From Anaerolineales bacterium UBA2232 (lineage in GTDB: Bacteria > Chloroflexota > Anaerolineae > UBA2200), in assembly GCA_002348045.1 (NCBI GenBank), contig DDYO01000047.1:1-16409 (forward strand): a stretch of 16,409 nt of DNA, given 5' to 3'. Position numbers and translations under genes: made by a program. Below are positions 7,899 to 15,670 of this stretch, piece after piece (position 1 is the stretch's first letter; each line of letters begins with the position of its first letter). The notes under the pieces are model-generated. The model saw nothing but the letters and a program-made list of their open reading frames with translations. It did not search any database and was not told the origin of the DNA.

Positions 7899-8924
7899 CT
7901 AGCCCTGGGGTGAGACCTCCAGGCTTAAGGCCAGCTTGGCAAAGACCCCTGAGCTGGAACCGCTTTCATAGATCAATTCGTCGATCACCACATCCAGGTG
8001 CAGGTTCGCTGTGGAGAGCGAGATGACGTCACCCTCTTGAGCCTGCAACAATTGTCCCTTGCTGGCGAACTTGGACCGCAGAGCGGAATCGGCAAACGCT
8101 TGGGCACTCATGATGACGTTGGTCACCGTGCGGATGTCCACCTTGTCAAACAACCAGAGTTCAAAAGCGGTCACCCGCTCTGGAGTACCGATACCCACGG
8201 TCTCCAGCACGCTCACTCCGCATTCGCCCAGGAATTCCTCCGATGGTGAGAGGATGGGGAAATTGACGTCGTAGCCTTCGTCACCCAGGTTGTACACGGT
8301 CTCAAAGACCAGATGGCGGCCGTCGTCTTCTGCCACCACGGTCTGCGGTTCGGCGGGATACTCTGGAGCGGGGTGTCCTGAAACAGAGGCCTTACGCCGT
8401 CGGACGGACTCTTTCTTCTGCCACACGGAGAGAAGGGCGAGGACCACGGCGCCTATCACCATGAACAGGGCGACAATTCCAGCGATGCGCATGAGGCCTG
8501 TGGGGGTCTCTGTACCAGACGGCGATGCGGCCGGTGTTGCTGCAGGTGGAATGGCCGACATCATGGCTGAGAGGTTCTGCAACCGCGCCACCGAGTCGGT
8601 CCGGCCCATGGCAGCCTGTGTCTTGATGGCTTCGGCGAGGAGGCTTGCCAATCCGCTATCGGTCTCTCCAGGGCGTTTCAACGCGTCCAGACTACTGCGG
8701 GCCTGTGCGGTATCGTTCGTCACATTGTAGGAGTCAGCGATAGTGACGAGGTAAGCCTGCTTGTGGGCAGGCTTTAGGTCAGCAGGGTCCGCATTGGTCC
8801 ACTGAACCGGCCAGACCCACCAACCTAGCACGACCAAGCCGACTACCAACCCCAGGAGAAACGCAGCCACGACTTGTGTGGTCAGCACCTTCCGGACCAG
8901 ACCACCGATGTCCTTACCGGCCAT
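7899..8924 (-). CDS. Two-pass membrane protein of unknown function, Chloroflexi-type
   Basis: This 341-residue protein has a membrane helix at about 18-39 (VVAAFLLGLVVGLVVLGWWVW) and a second at about 146-168 (IAGIVALFMVIGAVVLALLSVW). Between them lies an extracytoplasmic helical segment (ADPADLKPAHKQAYLVTIADSY, then SLDALKRPGETDSGLASLLAEAIKTQ) ending in a Pro/Ala/Ser/Thr linker at 125-142. A basic stretch (KKESVRRRK) follows the second helix, which suggests the 170-341 domain is cytoplasmic; that domain is soluble and mixed alpha/beta. The first region recalls membrane proteins common in Chloroflexi genomes (P.dL...Y...IAdSY followed by a residue-count helix), known to me only as hypothetical. 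The ATG has GGGGAGG six bases upstream, and a sigma70-like promoter lies about 98 bases upstream. No catalytic motif is visible. Confidence 0.82.
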   Translation of the reverse strand: MAGKDIGGLVRKVLTTQVVAAFLLGLVVGLVVLGWWVWPVQWTNADPADLKPAHKQAYLVTIADSYNVTNDTAQARSSLDALKRPGETDSGLASLLAEAIKTQAAMGRTDSVARLQNLSAMMSAIPPAATPAASPSGTETPTGLMRIAGIVALFMVIGAVVLALLSVWQKKESVRRRKASVSGHPAPEYPAEPQTVVAEDDGRHLVFETVYNLGDEGYDVNFPILSPSEEFLGECGVSVLETVGIGTPERVTAFELWLFDKVDIRTVTNVIMSAQAFADSALRSKFASKGQLLQAQEGDVISLSTANLHLDVVIDELIYESGSSSGVFAKLALSLEVSPQG

Positions 8925-9023
8925 GTAGCACCTCCCCTGGCTTGTATTCCAGCGAACGTTTCGGAACCCGATGCGCCCGGAACCGGATGAGCTGCCACGT
9001 GCATCTCACTCCGCGACGGTCCC

Positions 9024-9052
9024 ATTTTAGCACAACTTGACAGGAAACACAA
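9024..9052 (-). promoter_or_regulatory. Candidate sigma70-type promoter for the two-pass membrane protein gene
   Basis: On the minus strand TTGTGT (9052-9047) and TAAAAT (9029-9024) are separated by exactly 17 bases. The -10 box is near consensus and the -35 keeps TTG. The same -10 hexamer at the same spacing occurs upstream of fmt. A transcript from here would have a leader of about 90 bases. Confidence 0.45.
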
Positions 9053-9204
9053 GTGCCCTTTTGTTCTTGCGACGACAAAGCACCAAGACGGCAATGTGGT
9101 CGCGACGGGCAGCTGGTTTGCGGGGGGGGAGCAGGCGCTGAAAGGCCCCGGCTACCGCCCATGTCGATTGCCGCAAGTGTGTCCGCTCACGATCATCGCG
9201 ATTG

Positions 9205-9229
9205 CCTCGCAGGTCCAGGCCTGGCGAGG
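9205..9229 (-). terminator. Hairpin 8 bp beyond the M24 peptidase stop, no U-run
   Basis: CCTCGC-AGG (9205-9213) and CCT-g-GCGAGG (9220-9229) form nine pairs with one bulged G around a six-base loop. It sits where a terminator of the fmt-to-peptidase array is expected, but no U-tract follows on the minus strand, so intrinsic termination here is doubtful. Confidence 0.3.
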
Positions 9230-9236
9230 TGGTGGT

Positions 9237-10292
9237 TCAGCGTGCTTGGAGCTCTTTGCGTGCCTGGGTCAGTACCTCCAGCCCGTTGTCGGTGACTACC
9301 ACCATGTCCTCGATACGGATTCCTCCCCAGCCGGGCAGGTAGATGCCCGGTTCGACGGTGCAGACCATTCCTGGCTGCAGCTGGGTGGTCCCCTGCTGCC
9401 CAACACCAGGACCCTCGTGGATGGCCAAACCAACACCGTGTCCCAAACCATGGAAAAAATGGGCGCCGTGGCCAGCGTCACTGATCACCTTCCGAGCCAG
9501 GGCATCTACTTCTCGTCCCTCCATTCCAGGCTTTCCTTGCTGTTCGGCGGTCAATTGCGCTCGCAGGACAATGTCGTAAAGGCCCTGGAGCTCTTGGCTG
9601 GGTTTTCCCAGGCAAAGGGTACGGGTGAGGTCCGAGTGGTAGCCGTTGACACGGGCGCCAAAATCCATGACGATGGGCTCGCCGGCCAGAATCTTGCGGT
9701 CTTGAAGAACGGCATGGGGCTTGGCACCATTGGGGCCGGACCCCACAATGATGGAAAAGGCCACGGCTTCGGCGCCGTGACTGCGCATGTGGGACTCGAG
9801 TTCCCAAGCCACTTCCCTCTCCGTCATTCCCGGCTGTAGGACTTGGCGGATGTGCTCACATGCGGTGTCTGAGAGGGCGATCGCCTGCCGAATCAAGGCA
9901 AGCTCATCAGCGTCTTTGATCAGGCGAATACTCTCCACCGCCTCCTTGAGGGGGTGCCAGCGAGTTCCTCGACCTCTCCACTCGCGGTACTGCGCGTGGG
10001 TGAGGTGAGTGCTTTCAAACCCGAGACTCTTGATGCCGTGGCTGCGGAGGAGATGCCTGACGACCACCGGTATCGGCTTTTCCAGCTTGACCAGCGTGAA
10101 GGAGGGGGATTCCTCCGCAACCTGCTCGTAGTAGCGAGAGTCGGTGAGGATTAACTTGACCTCGGCCGTGATTAGAAGGACCGCATCGCCACCAGTGAAT
10201 CCGCTCAGGTAACGCTGGTTCTCAGGGCGGGTGATGAGCATGGCGTCGAGCCCTGCTTCCTGCAAGAACTGGCGCAGCTTTTGGATCCGCAT
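9237..10292 (-). CDS. M24 family metallopeptidase, Xaa-Pro aminopeptidase/dipeptidase
   Basis: This 351-residue cytoplasmic enzyme would release an N-terminal residue preceding proline from peptides, using two metal ions. The N-terminal creatinase-like domain (about 1-125) begins MRIQKLRQFLQEAGLDAMLI followed by PENQRYLSGFTG. The C-terminal pita-bread domain holds all five expected metal ligands: D210 (VMDFGARVNGYHSD), D221, H285 (HGLGHGVGLAIHE), E314 (TVEPGIYLPGWGG) and E328 (IRIEDMV). It has normal length for PepP/PepQ-type enzymes of Firmicutes and Chloroflexi. Two tandem ATGs are present; the second, at 10292, lies four bases from AGGAGG while the first lies only one base away, so the second is chosen. 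It is the last gene of the minus-strand array, 43 bp after the xer gene. PepP and PepQ activity cannot be told apart by eye. Confidence 0.92.
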   Translation of the reverse strand: MRIQKLRQFLQEAGLDAMLITRPENQRYLSGFTGGDAVLLITAEVKLILTDSRYYEQVAEESPSFTLVKLEKPIPVVVRHLLRSHGIKSLGFESTHLTHAQYREWRGRGTRWHPLKEAVESIRLIKDADELALIRQAIALSDTACEHIRQVLQPGMTEREVAWELESHMRSHGAEAVAFSIIVGSGPNGAKPHAVLQDRKILAGEPIVMDFGARVNGYHSDLTRTLCLGKPSQELQGLYDIVLRAQLTAEQQGKPGMEGREVDALARKVISDAGHGAHFFHGLGHGVGLAIHEGPGVGQQGTTQLQPGMVCTVEPGIYLPGWGGIRIEDMVVVTDNGLEVLTQARKELQAR

Positions 10293-10296
10293 CATT

Positions 10297-10302
10297 CCTC
10301 CT
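10297..10302 (-). promoter_or_regulatory. AGGAGG ribosome site that decides between tandem ATGs
   Basis: AGGAGG is followed by one base and then ATGATG. Normal spacing favours the second ATG (10292) as the start of the M24 peptidase. Confidence 0.75.
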
Positions 10303-10335
10303 CGACAGTGTGAGTTGGTGCCCGAAACGGGCGCA

Positions 10336-11265
10336 TCAGGGCGCCTGGTGCTGGATGTCGTGGGTCTCCACGGGACGTTGGGCCAGGGGATGGGAGCGGA
10401 GGTACACTTCCCGGGCGCGCCCCTGGCTGATGTGGGTGTAGATCTGTGTGGTGGCCAGGCGGGCATGACCCAGCAACTCCTGCACATAGCGCAAGTCGGC
10501 GCCGCCGTCCAGCAAGTGGGTGGCAAAGGAGTGGCGTAGGGTGTGGGGGGTAACCCTCTTCTCCTGCCCAACCATCTGCCGGTACTTTTTCAGGATGTTC
10601 ATTATGCTGCGTGTGGTCAGCCTTCCCCCAAACCGGTTGAGAAAGAGGGCATCACGGGAGCGATCGCTCAAGAGCTGAGGCCTGCCCAGTTCAACGTAGG
10701 CGCGCAAAGAGGTCGAGGCCGGATCACCGAACAGGGCGATGCGCTCCTTGGCTCCTTTGCCCCATACCAGCAACTCGTTGCGGCGCCAGTCCACGCTGCT
10801 GACGTTAAGGCCTACCAGCTCGCTGACCCGCAGTCCTGCGCTGTACAGCAAGTCCAGCATCGCGCCGTCTCGCAGCCCCTGGGGTGTGCGTCCATCGGGC
10901 GCGCCGAGGAGGGCTACCGTTTCGGCGACTGACAGGGTGACGGGTAGGCGCTTGGGCAGTTTGGGTGACGAGACGGCGCGGAAAAGGTTGACCTCGATGA
11001 TCTTGGCGCTGACCAGGAACCGGCCGAAAGAGCGCAGTTCTGACAATCGCCGTGCCACGCTGGCCTTGGCATAGCCCTTGGCGTTGAGCCAGGACAAGTA
11101 GCGGCGCAGCATGTGGCGGTCAATGTCGGACCACCCGGTGACGCCCTGCTCCTGAAGGAAGGCCAGGCACTGGCGGATTTCACGGCCGTAGTTGGCGACG
11201 GTATACGGTGAGGCGTTCTTCTCGGCGACCAGGTAGATCAGGAAGCGGTCAAGCTGGGCCAGCAT
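10336..11265 (-). CDS. xerC: Tyrosine recombinase of the XerC/XerD type
   Basis: This 309-residue recombinase would resolve chromosome dimers at dif sites together with FtsK and possibly a second Xer. An N-terminal SAM-like core-binding domain (about 1-90, with SPYTVANYGREIRQCLAFLQ) precedes the catalytic domain. The full catalytic set is visible: R146 (SAGLRVSELVGL), K170 (WGKGAKER), H241 and R244 (HTLRHSFATHLL), H267 (LLGHARLATTQIYTH) and the nucleophile Y276. The ATG at 11265 has AGGTGA five bases upstream and overlaps the end of topA by 17 bp, so translation is probably coupled. Longer in-frame starts would lie deep inside topA. The topA-xer neighbourhood is also conserved in Firmicutes (topA-trmFO-xerC), which supports a housekeeping role. 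XerC and XerD cannot be separated with confidence by eye. Confidence 0.9.
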   Translation of the reverse strand: MLAQLDRFLIYLVAEKNASPYTVANYGREIRQCLAFLQEQGVTGWSDIDRHMLRRYLSWLNAKGYAKASVARRLSELRSFGRFLVSAKIIEVNLFRAVSSPKLPKRLPVTLSVAETVALLGAPDGRTPQGLRDGAMLDLLYSAGLRVSELVGLNVSSVDWRRNELLVWGKGAKERIALFGDPASTSLRAYVELGRPQLLSDRSRDALFLNRFGGRLTTRSIMNILKKYRQMVGQEKRVTPHTLRHSFATHLLDGGADLRYVQELLGHARLATTQIYTHISQGRAREVYLRSHPLAQRPVETHDIQHQAP

Positions 11266-13648
11266 GGTCTTCACCTGCTTCCGTGGACTGGCCGCATTGG
11301 GTGCACTGGGCTTTCTTCCTGCCGGCCTGGGTAAGGAGACCACCGCACTGGGGGCATGGCCGCGCCAGTGGCCGTTTCCACAGGCTGAAATCGCAAGTGG
11401 GATAATTGGAACAGCCGTAAAACGTCCGGTTTCGCCGCGTCTTTTTCTGCAGAAGGTCTCCACCGCACCGTGGACAACGGGCACCAGTCCTGATTACCAG
11501 GGGTTGGGTGTTGCGGCACGTCGGATAATTGCTGCAAGCAACAAAGCGGCCGAAACGGCCCATCTTGATGACCATGGGGCTACCGCACTTGTCGCACGTC
11601 TGTCCAGTAGGCTCGGGAGCAATGTCCACCTTTTCCATGTTTTTGGTTGCGTCGTGCAGAGCGCGCTCGAAAGGTCCATAGAAAGCACGGAGTACCGCGA
11701 CCCAGTCCTGGTCCCCGTCGGCGATCTTGTCGAGGTTGTCTTCCATGCCAGACGTGAAAGCGATGTCCACGATGGCCGGAAAGTGCTTGACCAGGAGGTC
11801 GTTGACGATGAATCCCAGCTCCGTGGGTCGCAGGTACCGCTGCTGCCTCTCAACGTAGCCGCGGGCTTGAATGGTAGCCAGGATCGGCGCATAGGTGCTG
11901 GGCCGGCCGATTCCGTTCTTTTCCAAGTCACGTACCAAAGAGGCCTCGGTGTACCGTGGCGGTGGCTCGGTGAAATGCTGGTTGGGAATCAGGCGCAAGA
12001 GATCCACGACCTCGCCAGCTTGAAGAGGAGGCAGTGGCCCCATCTCCTCGTCGCTGGTGGTGCCTTCGTCGTACGACTCTTCGTAAACGCGCCTGAAGCC
12101 AGGGAAGACCAGAGTGGAGCCCGTGACCCGAAAGAGGTAGAGCAGCTCATCCAGGAAGGAGAGCAGTGCGGCCCCCTGAGGAATGGCTGTCCCCACAGGA
12201 AGGCGCCCAGCCCTGATCTGCACTGACGTCACGTCATAGACCGCTGACGTCATTTGGCTGGCGACAAAACGTTGCCAGATCAGTTGGTAGAGACGATACT
12301 GGTCTCGGTCCAGGTATGGCTGGATCTCTTCTGGTTCCCGCCGCACTGCCGTTGGACGGATGCACTCATGGGCCTCCTGGGCCTTGACAGCGCGGGTCTT
12401 GTGCACAGGGGGCGTATCGGGCAGGTACTGAGGGCCGAACTGCTGTGCGATGTAGCCGCGGACCTCGGCCAGGGCTGGAGGGGCGATGTGCGTAGAGTCG
12501 GTACGCATGTAGGTAATCAGCCCTACCCTCTCCCCTTTGCCCAAGTTGATCCCTTCGTACAGCTGCTGGGCGAGCATCATCGTGCGGCGAGCAGCAAATC
12601 CCAGTTTGCGAAACGCCTCCTGCTGCAGAGTGCTCGTGATGAACGGGGCTGGTGGTTTGCTCTGTCGCTTTGATTTGGCTACATCCCGAATGATGTAGGT
12701 GGCGCCTGACAGGTCATCGACTACCGCCTGGGTTGCGGGTTGATTCTTGAGGTTTGCATCCTTATCGCCGATCTTGGACAACTTGGCCAGGAAGCTAGGG
12801 CGCGAGTCTTGCCCCCGGCTGTCCTGCTTGGCGAGCTCCGCCAATATGGACCAATACTCGACGGGGACAAAGGCCTGAATTTCGCGTTCGCGTTCCACCA
12901 CCAGCCGCACGGCCACTGATTGGACACGCCCTGCCGACAGCCTGCTCTGCACGCGATTCCAGAGGAGGGGACTGATCTGATAGCCCACCAGCCGATCTAG
13001 AACCCTTCTGGCTTGCTGCGCATTCACGAGGTCCATGTTGAGAGGGCGCGGGTGAGCAAAGGCCTCTTTGACAGCATCGTCGGTGATCTCGTGAAACACG
13101 ACCCGTTGCGCGCTCTCGTGCGGGACATTGGCGGCTGCCATCACATGCCAGGCGATAGCCTCGCCTTCTCGGTCAGGGTCAGTGGCCAGGTAGACCTGTC
13201 CTGCGCTACGGACCGCCTCTTTCAGGCGTTTGACGACAGGTCCCTTTTCTTTTGGCACGTGGTAGTGAGGGGCAAAATCGTGTTCGATGTCCACGCTCAG
13301 TTTCGAGCGCAGCAGGTCACGTACATGTCCTACGGAGGCCTCTACCTGGTATCCACTGCCCAGGAAGCGTGAGATGGTGCGGGCCTTGGCAGGAGACTCG
13401 ACGATGACCAGTGTTCCGCTGGGTTCACTGGAGGGTTTTCGCGCACGCTTGGCCCTGGGGGCTGGCTCAGGTTTGGGCAGCGCATCATGGGCCGAAGTAG
13501 CGCCCATCTTGAACATCTTGGTCCCACAGACGGCGCAGGTTCCGCGGACGGCTGGGGTCCCGCTGGCCGTGTAGACCGGAGTGGGTGCCAACATGTCCTG
13601 TTTCTGCCGACACTTGACGCAGTACGCGGTGGTGTCCTGGTCCGTCAT
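11249..13648 (-). CDS. topA: DNA topoisomerase I with N-terminal zinc-ribbon and C-terminal zinc fingers
   Basis: This 799-residue type IA topoisomerase relaxes negative supercoils. Residues 8-48 form a small four-cysteine ribbon (YCVKC ... GTCAVCGTKMFKMG) that precedes the enzyme core and resembles DUF5679. After a basic, proline-rich linker (about 58-76) the Toprim domain starts (GTLVIVESPAKARTISRFLG) and carries ATDPDREGEAIAWH (155-168). The core contains NAQQARRVLDRLVGYQISP, the active-site tyrosine Y380 in GLITYMRTDSTH, HKTRAVKAQEAHECIRPT and EKNGIGRPSTYAPI. Three C-terminal cysteine clusters follow at about 685-711, 725-752 and 765-785. The ATG at 13648 has GAGGAG four bases upstream; a more upstream ATG at 13735 would overlap lipB and is rejected. 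It lies 13 bp after lipB and overlaps xerC by 17 bp. Confidence 0.95.
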   Translation of the reverse strand: MTDQDTTAYCVKCRQKQDMLAPTPVYTASGTPAVRGTCAVCGTKMFKMGATSAHDALPKPEPAPRAKRARKPSSEPSGTLVIVESPAKARTISRFLGSGYQVEASVGHVRDLLRSKLSVDIEHDFAPHYHVPKEKGPVVKRLKEAVRSAGQVYLATDPDREGEAIAWHVMAAANVPHESAQRVVFHEITDDAVKEAFAHPRPLNMDLVNAQQARRVLDRLVGYQISPLLWNRVQSRLSAGRVQSVAVRLVVEREREIQAFVPVEYWSILAELAKQDSRGQDSRPSFLAKLSKIGDKDANLKNQPATQAVVDDLSGATYIIRDVAKSKRQSKPPAPFITSTLQQEAFRKLGFAARRTMMLAQQLYEGINLGKGERVGLITYMRTDSTHIAPPALAEVRGYIAQQFGPQYLPDTPPVHKTRAVKAQEAHECIRPTAVRREPEEIQPYLDRDQYRLYQLIWQRFVASQMTSAVYDVTSVQIRAGRLPVGTAIPQGAALLSFLDELLYLFRVTGSTLVFPGFRRVYEESYDEGTTSDEEMGPLPPLQAGEVVDLLRLIPNQHFTEPPPRYTEASLVRDLEKNGIGRPSTYAPILATIQARGYVERQQRYLRPTELGFIVNDLLVKHFPAIVDIAFTSGMEDNLDKIADGDQDWVAVLRAFYGPFERALHDATKNMEKVDIAPEPTGQTCDKCGSPMVIKMGRFGRFVACSNYPTCRNTQPLVIRTGARCPRCGGDLLQKKTRRNRTFYGCSNYPTCDFSLWKRPLARPCPQCGGLLTQAGRKKAQCTQCGQSTEAGEDHAGPA

Positions 13649-13661
13649 GCTGCTCCTCGTT

Positions 13662-14330
13662 TCAGAGCGATGCCCGGAGCTCTTCCCAGGTCGTCTCCAG
13701 CATAGACTGGGAGAACACCTGCCCCATGTGGGCAATCACACTCTGCCGCACCTGGGTCATCGGGATCGGCCGGCTTACCACCTGGCGCAGGGACGTGATG
13801 CGCTCGCCCATCAGCCCACATGGAATGATCAGGCTGTAGTGTTCCATCAGGGGATCGACATTCAAAGCAAAACCGTGATAGGTTATCCCCCCCTCAATGC
13901 GCGCACCCAGGGCCGCGATCTTGCCCCCATCGGTCCACACACCGATAATCCCTTCGCGCCGAAAGGCGCGGCAGTCAAAATCAGCGAGCGCGTTGATCAA
14001 GACCTGCTCCAGGGCGTGCATATACGCCGCAACACCCATCCGGTGGTCTTCTAACCTCAAGATGGGATAACCCACCAATTGTCCCGGCCCGTGATAAGTG
14101 ACATCTCCGCCGCGCTCGACGCGGTGCACCGAGATACCAAGGGCGTCCAGCGTTTCCGCCGATACCACAACATGGCTGGCATCGGCAGAACGCCCGAGGG
14201 TAATGACGGGTTCGTGCTCCAGTAGCACGACAACATCGCCGACCGCCCCTCGTAGTCGCGCCTGAACAAGGCGATGCTGAAGATCCCAGGCCTGAGCATA
14301 GGGCTCCAGGCCCAGGTTCAGGACAAGCAC
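13662..14330 (-). CDS. lipB: Octanoyl-[ACP]:protein N-octanoyltransferase (lipoate synthesis)
   Basis: This 222-residue enzyme moves octanoyl groups from acyl carrier protein to the lipoyl domains of 2-oxoacid dehydrogenases and the glycine cleavage H protein; LipA then inserts sulfur. Family motifs are LLEHEPVITLGRSAD (36-50), RGGDVTYHGPGQLVGYPI (73-90), GKIAALGARI (136-145) with the catalytic lysine K137, and HGFALNVDP ... IIPCGL with the catalytic cysteine C171. The length is normal. The start is GTG at 14330, with GGGGG six bases upstream, nine bases after the stop of the HPr gene. No lipA or dehydrogenase gene is in the window. It is followed by topA after 13 bp, so it is part of the minus-strand array. 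Confidence 0.95.
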   Translation of the reverse strand: MLVLNLGLEPYAQAWDLQHRLVQARLRGAVGDVVVLLEHEPVITLGRSADASHVVVSAETLDALGISVHRVERGGDVTYHGPGQLVGYPILRLEDHRMGVAAYMHALEQVLINALADFDCRAFRREGIIGVWTDGGKIAALGARIEGGITYHGFALNVDPLMEHYSLIIPCGLMGERITSLRQVVSRPIPMTQVRQSVIAHMGQVFSQSMLETTWEELRASL

Positions 14331-14339
14331 TCGTACCCC

Positions 14340-14633
14340 CTAAGGTTGGGTCTGGAGGGCTTTCTTCTCAGGCTCACCAAAGTTGGACTCGACAAGGTCT
14401 TGCAGCGCTTTAACGGCGCACTCTTCGTCATCACCTTGCGCCTTGACGGTGATCACGGTACCCTGGTTGACGCCGAGGGTGAGTATCTTGAGGATGCTCT
14501 TGGCGTCGACTTCCACGTCGCCTTTGGCGACCAGAATGCGTGACTTGAACTGCTTGGCTTTGCCGACGAAGAGGGCCGCAGGCCTGGCATGCAGGCCGGC
14601 TTCATGTTTTACGACCATTGTGACTTCATGCAT
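14340..14633 (-). CDS. HPr family phosphocarrier protein
   Basis: This 97-residue cytoplasmic protein resembles HPr, which passes phosphate from PTS enzyme I to sugar-specific EIIA proteins. The phosphorylatable histidine H15 lies in GLHARPAALFV, and the regulatory serine position is kept (S46 in VDAKSILKILTLGV), followed by the expected GT.I.VKAQGDDEE...L. It is about ten residues longer than usual at its C-terminus. The ATG has AAGGAG as much as fifteen bases upstream, an unusually long distance, and no nearer in-frame start exists. No enzyme I, EII, HPr kinase or dihydroxyacetone kinase gene is visible nearby. It sits between fmt (45 bp) and lipB (9 bp). Whether it serves a sugar PTS or a regulatory role is open. 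Confidence 0.93.
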   Translation of the reverse strand: MHEVTMVVKHEAGLHARPAALFVGKAKQFKSRILVAKGDVEVDAKSILKILTLGVNQGTVITVKAQGDDEECAVKALQDLVESNFGEPEKKALQTQP

Positions 14634-14678
14634 CTCTAAGTACCGATTCTCCTTTTTCCTGTAGCTGCGAAAAACAAC

Positions 14679-15605
14679 CTAGTCCAGCAGTGATCCTAGG
14701 AACGATCTTTGCCCCTGACGAAAGTCATTCATGGGGAGCACGCGCTTTCCAGGGAGCTGTACTTTGTCTAACACCAGCAGCCCTTTTCCAGTTATCACTG
14801 CGATTTCCCCGCCTGACTCTATCACCTTGCCTGGTTCGAAGTTCTCCACTACTGTGTCTTGGGCATGAGCGCGCCAGATCTTGAGCTCCATCTTATTCCA
14901 AAGTGCAAAGGCTCCTGGCCACGGGCTGTATGCCCGGCAACGACGGGCAATCATCTCTGCGGGTTCAGTCCAACGGATACGGCCATCCTCACGTTGGATC
15001 ATCTTGGCCATGGTAGCCTGGCTTTCGTCCTGTGGTCGAGCGGTGGACCGGCCGGCCAGCCAGTCGGGCAAGGTATCCACCAAAAGCTGGGCTCCCAGAT
15101 TCGCCAGCTTCTCGGTGAGGGAGCCGGTGGTATCCTCCGGTTCGATGTGAAGGGCGGATTGGCTCAGTATTGGACCCGTGTCCAACGTTTCTTCCATGAG
15201 CATGATGGTGACGCCCGTCTGTGCATCTCCCGACAGGATCGCCGCCGGGATAGGCGCCGCCCCTCGATAGCGCGGCAGCAGGGATGCGTGCACATTGATG
15301 CAACCCCGTTGTGGCAGTGCAAGCAGCCCTTTGGGCAGAATTCGCCCATAAGCGGCGACCACAATCGCTGCAGGAGCCAGCGTCCGCACCTGCTCCACAA
15401 CCTCGGGGATGATGCGTGGCGGCTGTAGAACGGTTAGGCCGTGCTTTTCGGCCAGGGCCTTGACCGGGGAAAGCGCTACCTTTTGGCCGCGGCCGGCCTT
15501 TGTATCAGGCTGCGTAACCACGGCCGCAATCTCATACTTGCCGATCAGCGCGCTGAGGATCACCGCAGCGAAGCCTGGAGTTCCCATAAAGACGATACTA
15601 TGCAC
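14679..15605 (-). CDS. fmt: Methionyl-tRNA formyltransferase
   Basis: This 308-residue enzyme formylates Met-tRNAfMet with 10-formyltetrahydrofolate before translation initiation. The N-terminus HSIVFMGTPGFAAVILSAL and the segment VVTQPDTKAGRGQKVALSPVKALA are typical. The catalytic residues are present: N104 and H106 in INVHASLLPRYRGAAPIP, and D142 in MEETLDTGPIL. The C-terminal OB-like domain (about 208-308) follows. The GTG at 15605 is chosen because it puts the first beta strand right at the N-terminus, as in other Fmt proteins; AGTAGGG lies about eight bases upstream. Upstream in-frame starts would add 29 residues that fall into the leader hairpin. It is the first gene of the array that runs to the M24 peptidase. 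The usual partner def is not in the window. Confidence 0.95.
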   Translation of the reverse strand: MHSIVFMGTPGFAAVILSALIGKYEIAAVVTQPDTKAGRGQKVALSPVKALAEKHGLTVLQPPRIIPEVVEQVRTLAPAAIVVAAYGRILPKGLLALPQRGCINVHASLLPRYRGAAPIPAAILSGDAQTGVTIMLMEETLDTGPILSQSALHIEPEDTTGSLTEKLANLGAQLLVDTLPDWLAGRSTARPQDESQATMAKMIQREDGRIRWTEPAEMIARRCRAYSPWPGAFALWNKMELKIWRAHAQDTVVENFEPGKVIESGGEIAVITGKGLLVLDKVQLPGKRVLPMNDFRQGQRSFLGSLLD

Positions 15606-15627
15606 TGAACAAACCCTACTAGCTGGT

Positions 15628-15658
15628 GCGCCTGGAGTAGAATGGCTACCCCAGGCGC
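15628..15658 (-). other. Strong hairpin in the 5' leader of the fmt array
   Basis: On the minus strand GCGCCTGGGGTAG pairs with CTACTCCAGGCGC over 13 bp (one G-U) around the five-base loop CCATT. It begins about a dozen bases after the -10 box, so it would sit at the very 5' end of the fmt transcript. No U-run follows directly in either direction, so it is not a standard terminator. It could stabilise the mRNA or be a protein operator. Confidence 0.65.
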
Positions 15659-15670
15659 TGGATGGCATTA

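Larger units (their letters stand above)
8925..9236. other. 312-bp interval without a recognisable gene
   Basis: Several short open frames exist on both strands, but none has a ribosome site, plausible composition or a recognisable product. The interval holds the promoter and leader of the membrane protein gene at its left side, a run of eight G (about 9122-9129), and a hairpin just beyond the stop of the M24 peptidase gene. Confidence 0.55.

Noticed and set aside
9037..9042. A perfect TTGACA on the plus strand as a -35 box
   Set aside because: Seventeen bases on there is only TTTTGT, a poor -10, and no plus-strand gene follows.
9053..9839. Plus-strand open frames of 80 and 247 codons
   Set aside because: The larger is mostly antisense to the M24 peptidase, whose five metal ligands are intact, and neither has a ribosome site or recognisable product.
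10320..10332. GCCCG-AAA-CGGGC hairpin between the xer and M24 genes as a terminator
   Set aside because: Five pairs only, no U-run, and a strong ribosome site follows at once, so read-through is more likely.
10336..11265. The tyrosine recombinase as an integrase of a mobile element
   Set aside because: It overlaps topA by 17 bp in a conserved housekeeping neighbourhood, has Xer length and motifs, and no tRNA, attachment repeats or cargo genes flank it.
11264..12226. A 320-codon open frame on the plus strand
   Set aside because: It is fully antisense to the topA C-terminal region, which has clear cysteine clusters, and has no ribosome site or family features.
15628..15658. The fmt leader hairpin as an intrinsic terminator
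   Set aside because: Neither direction has a U-run directly after the stem, and it lies between divergent starts, where no gene needs terminating.
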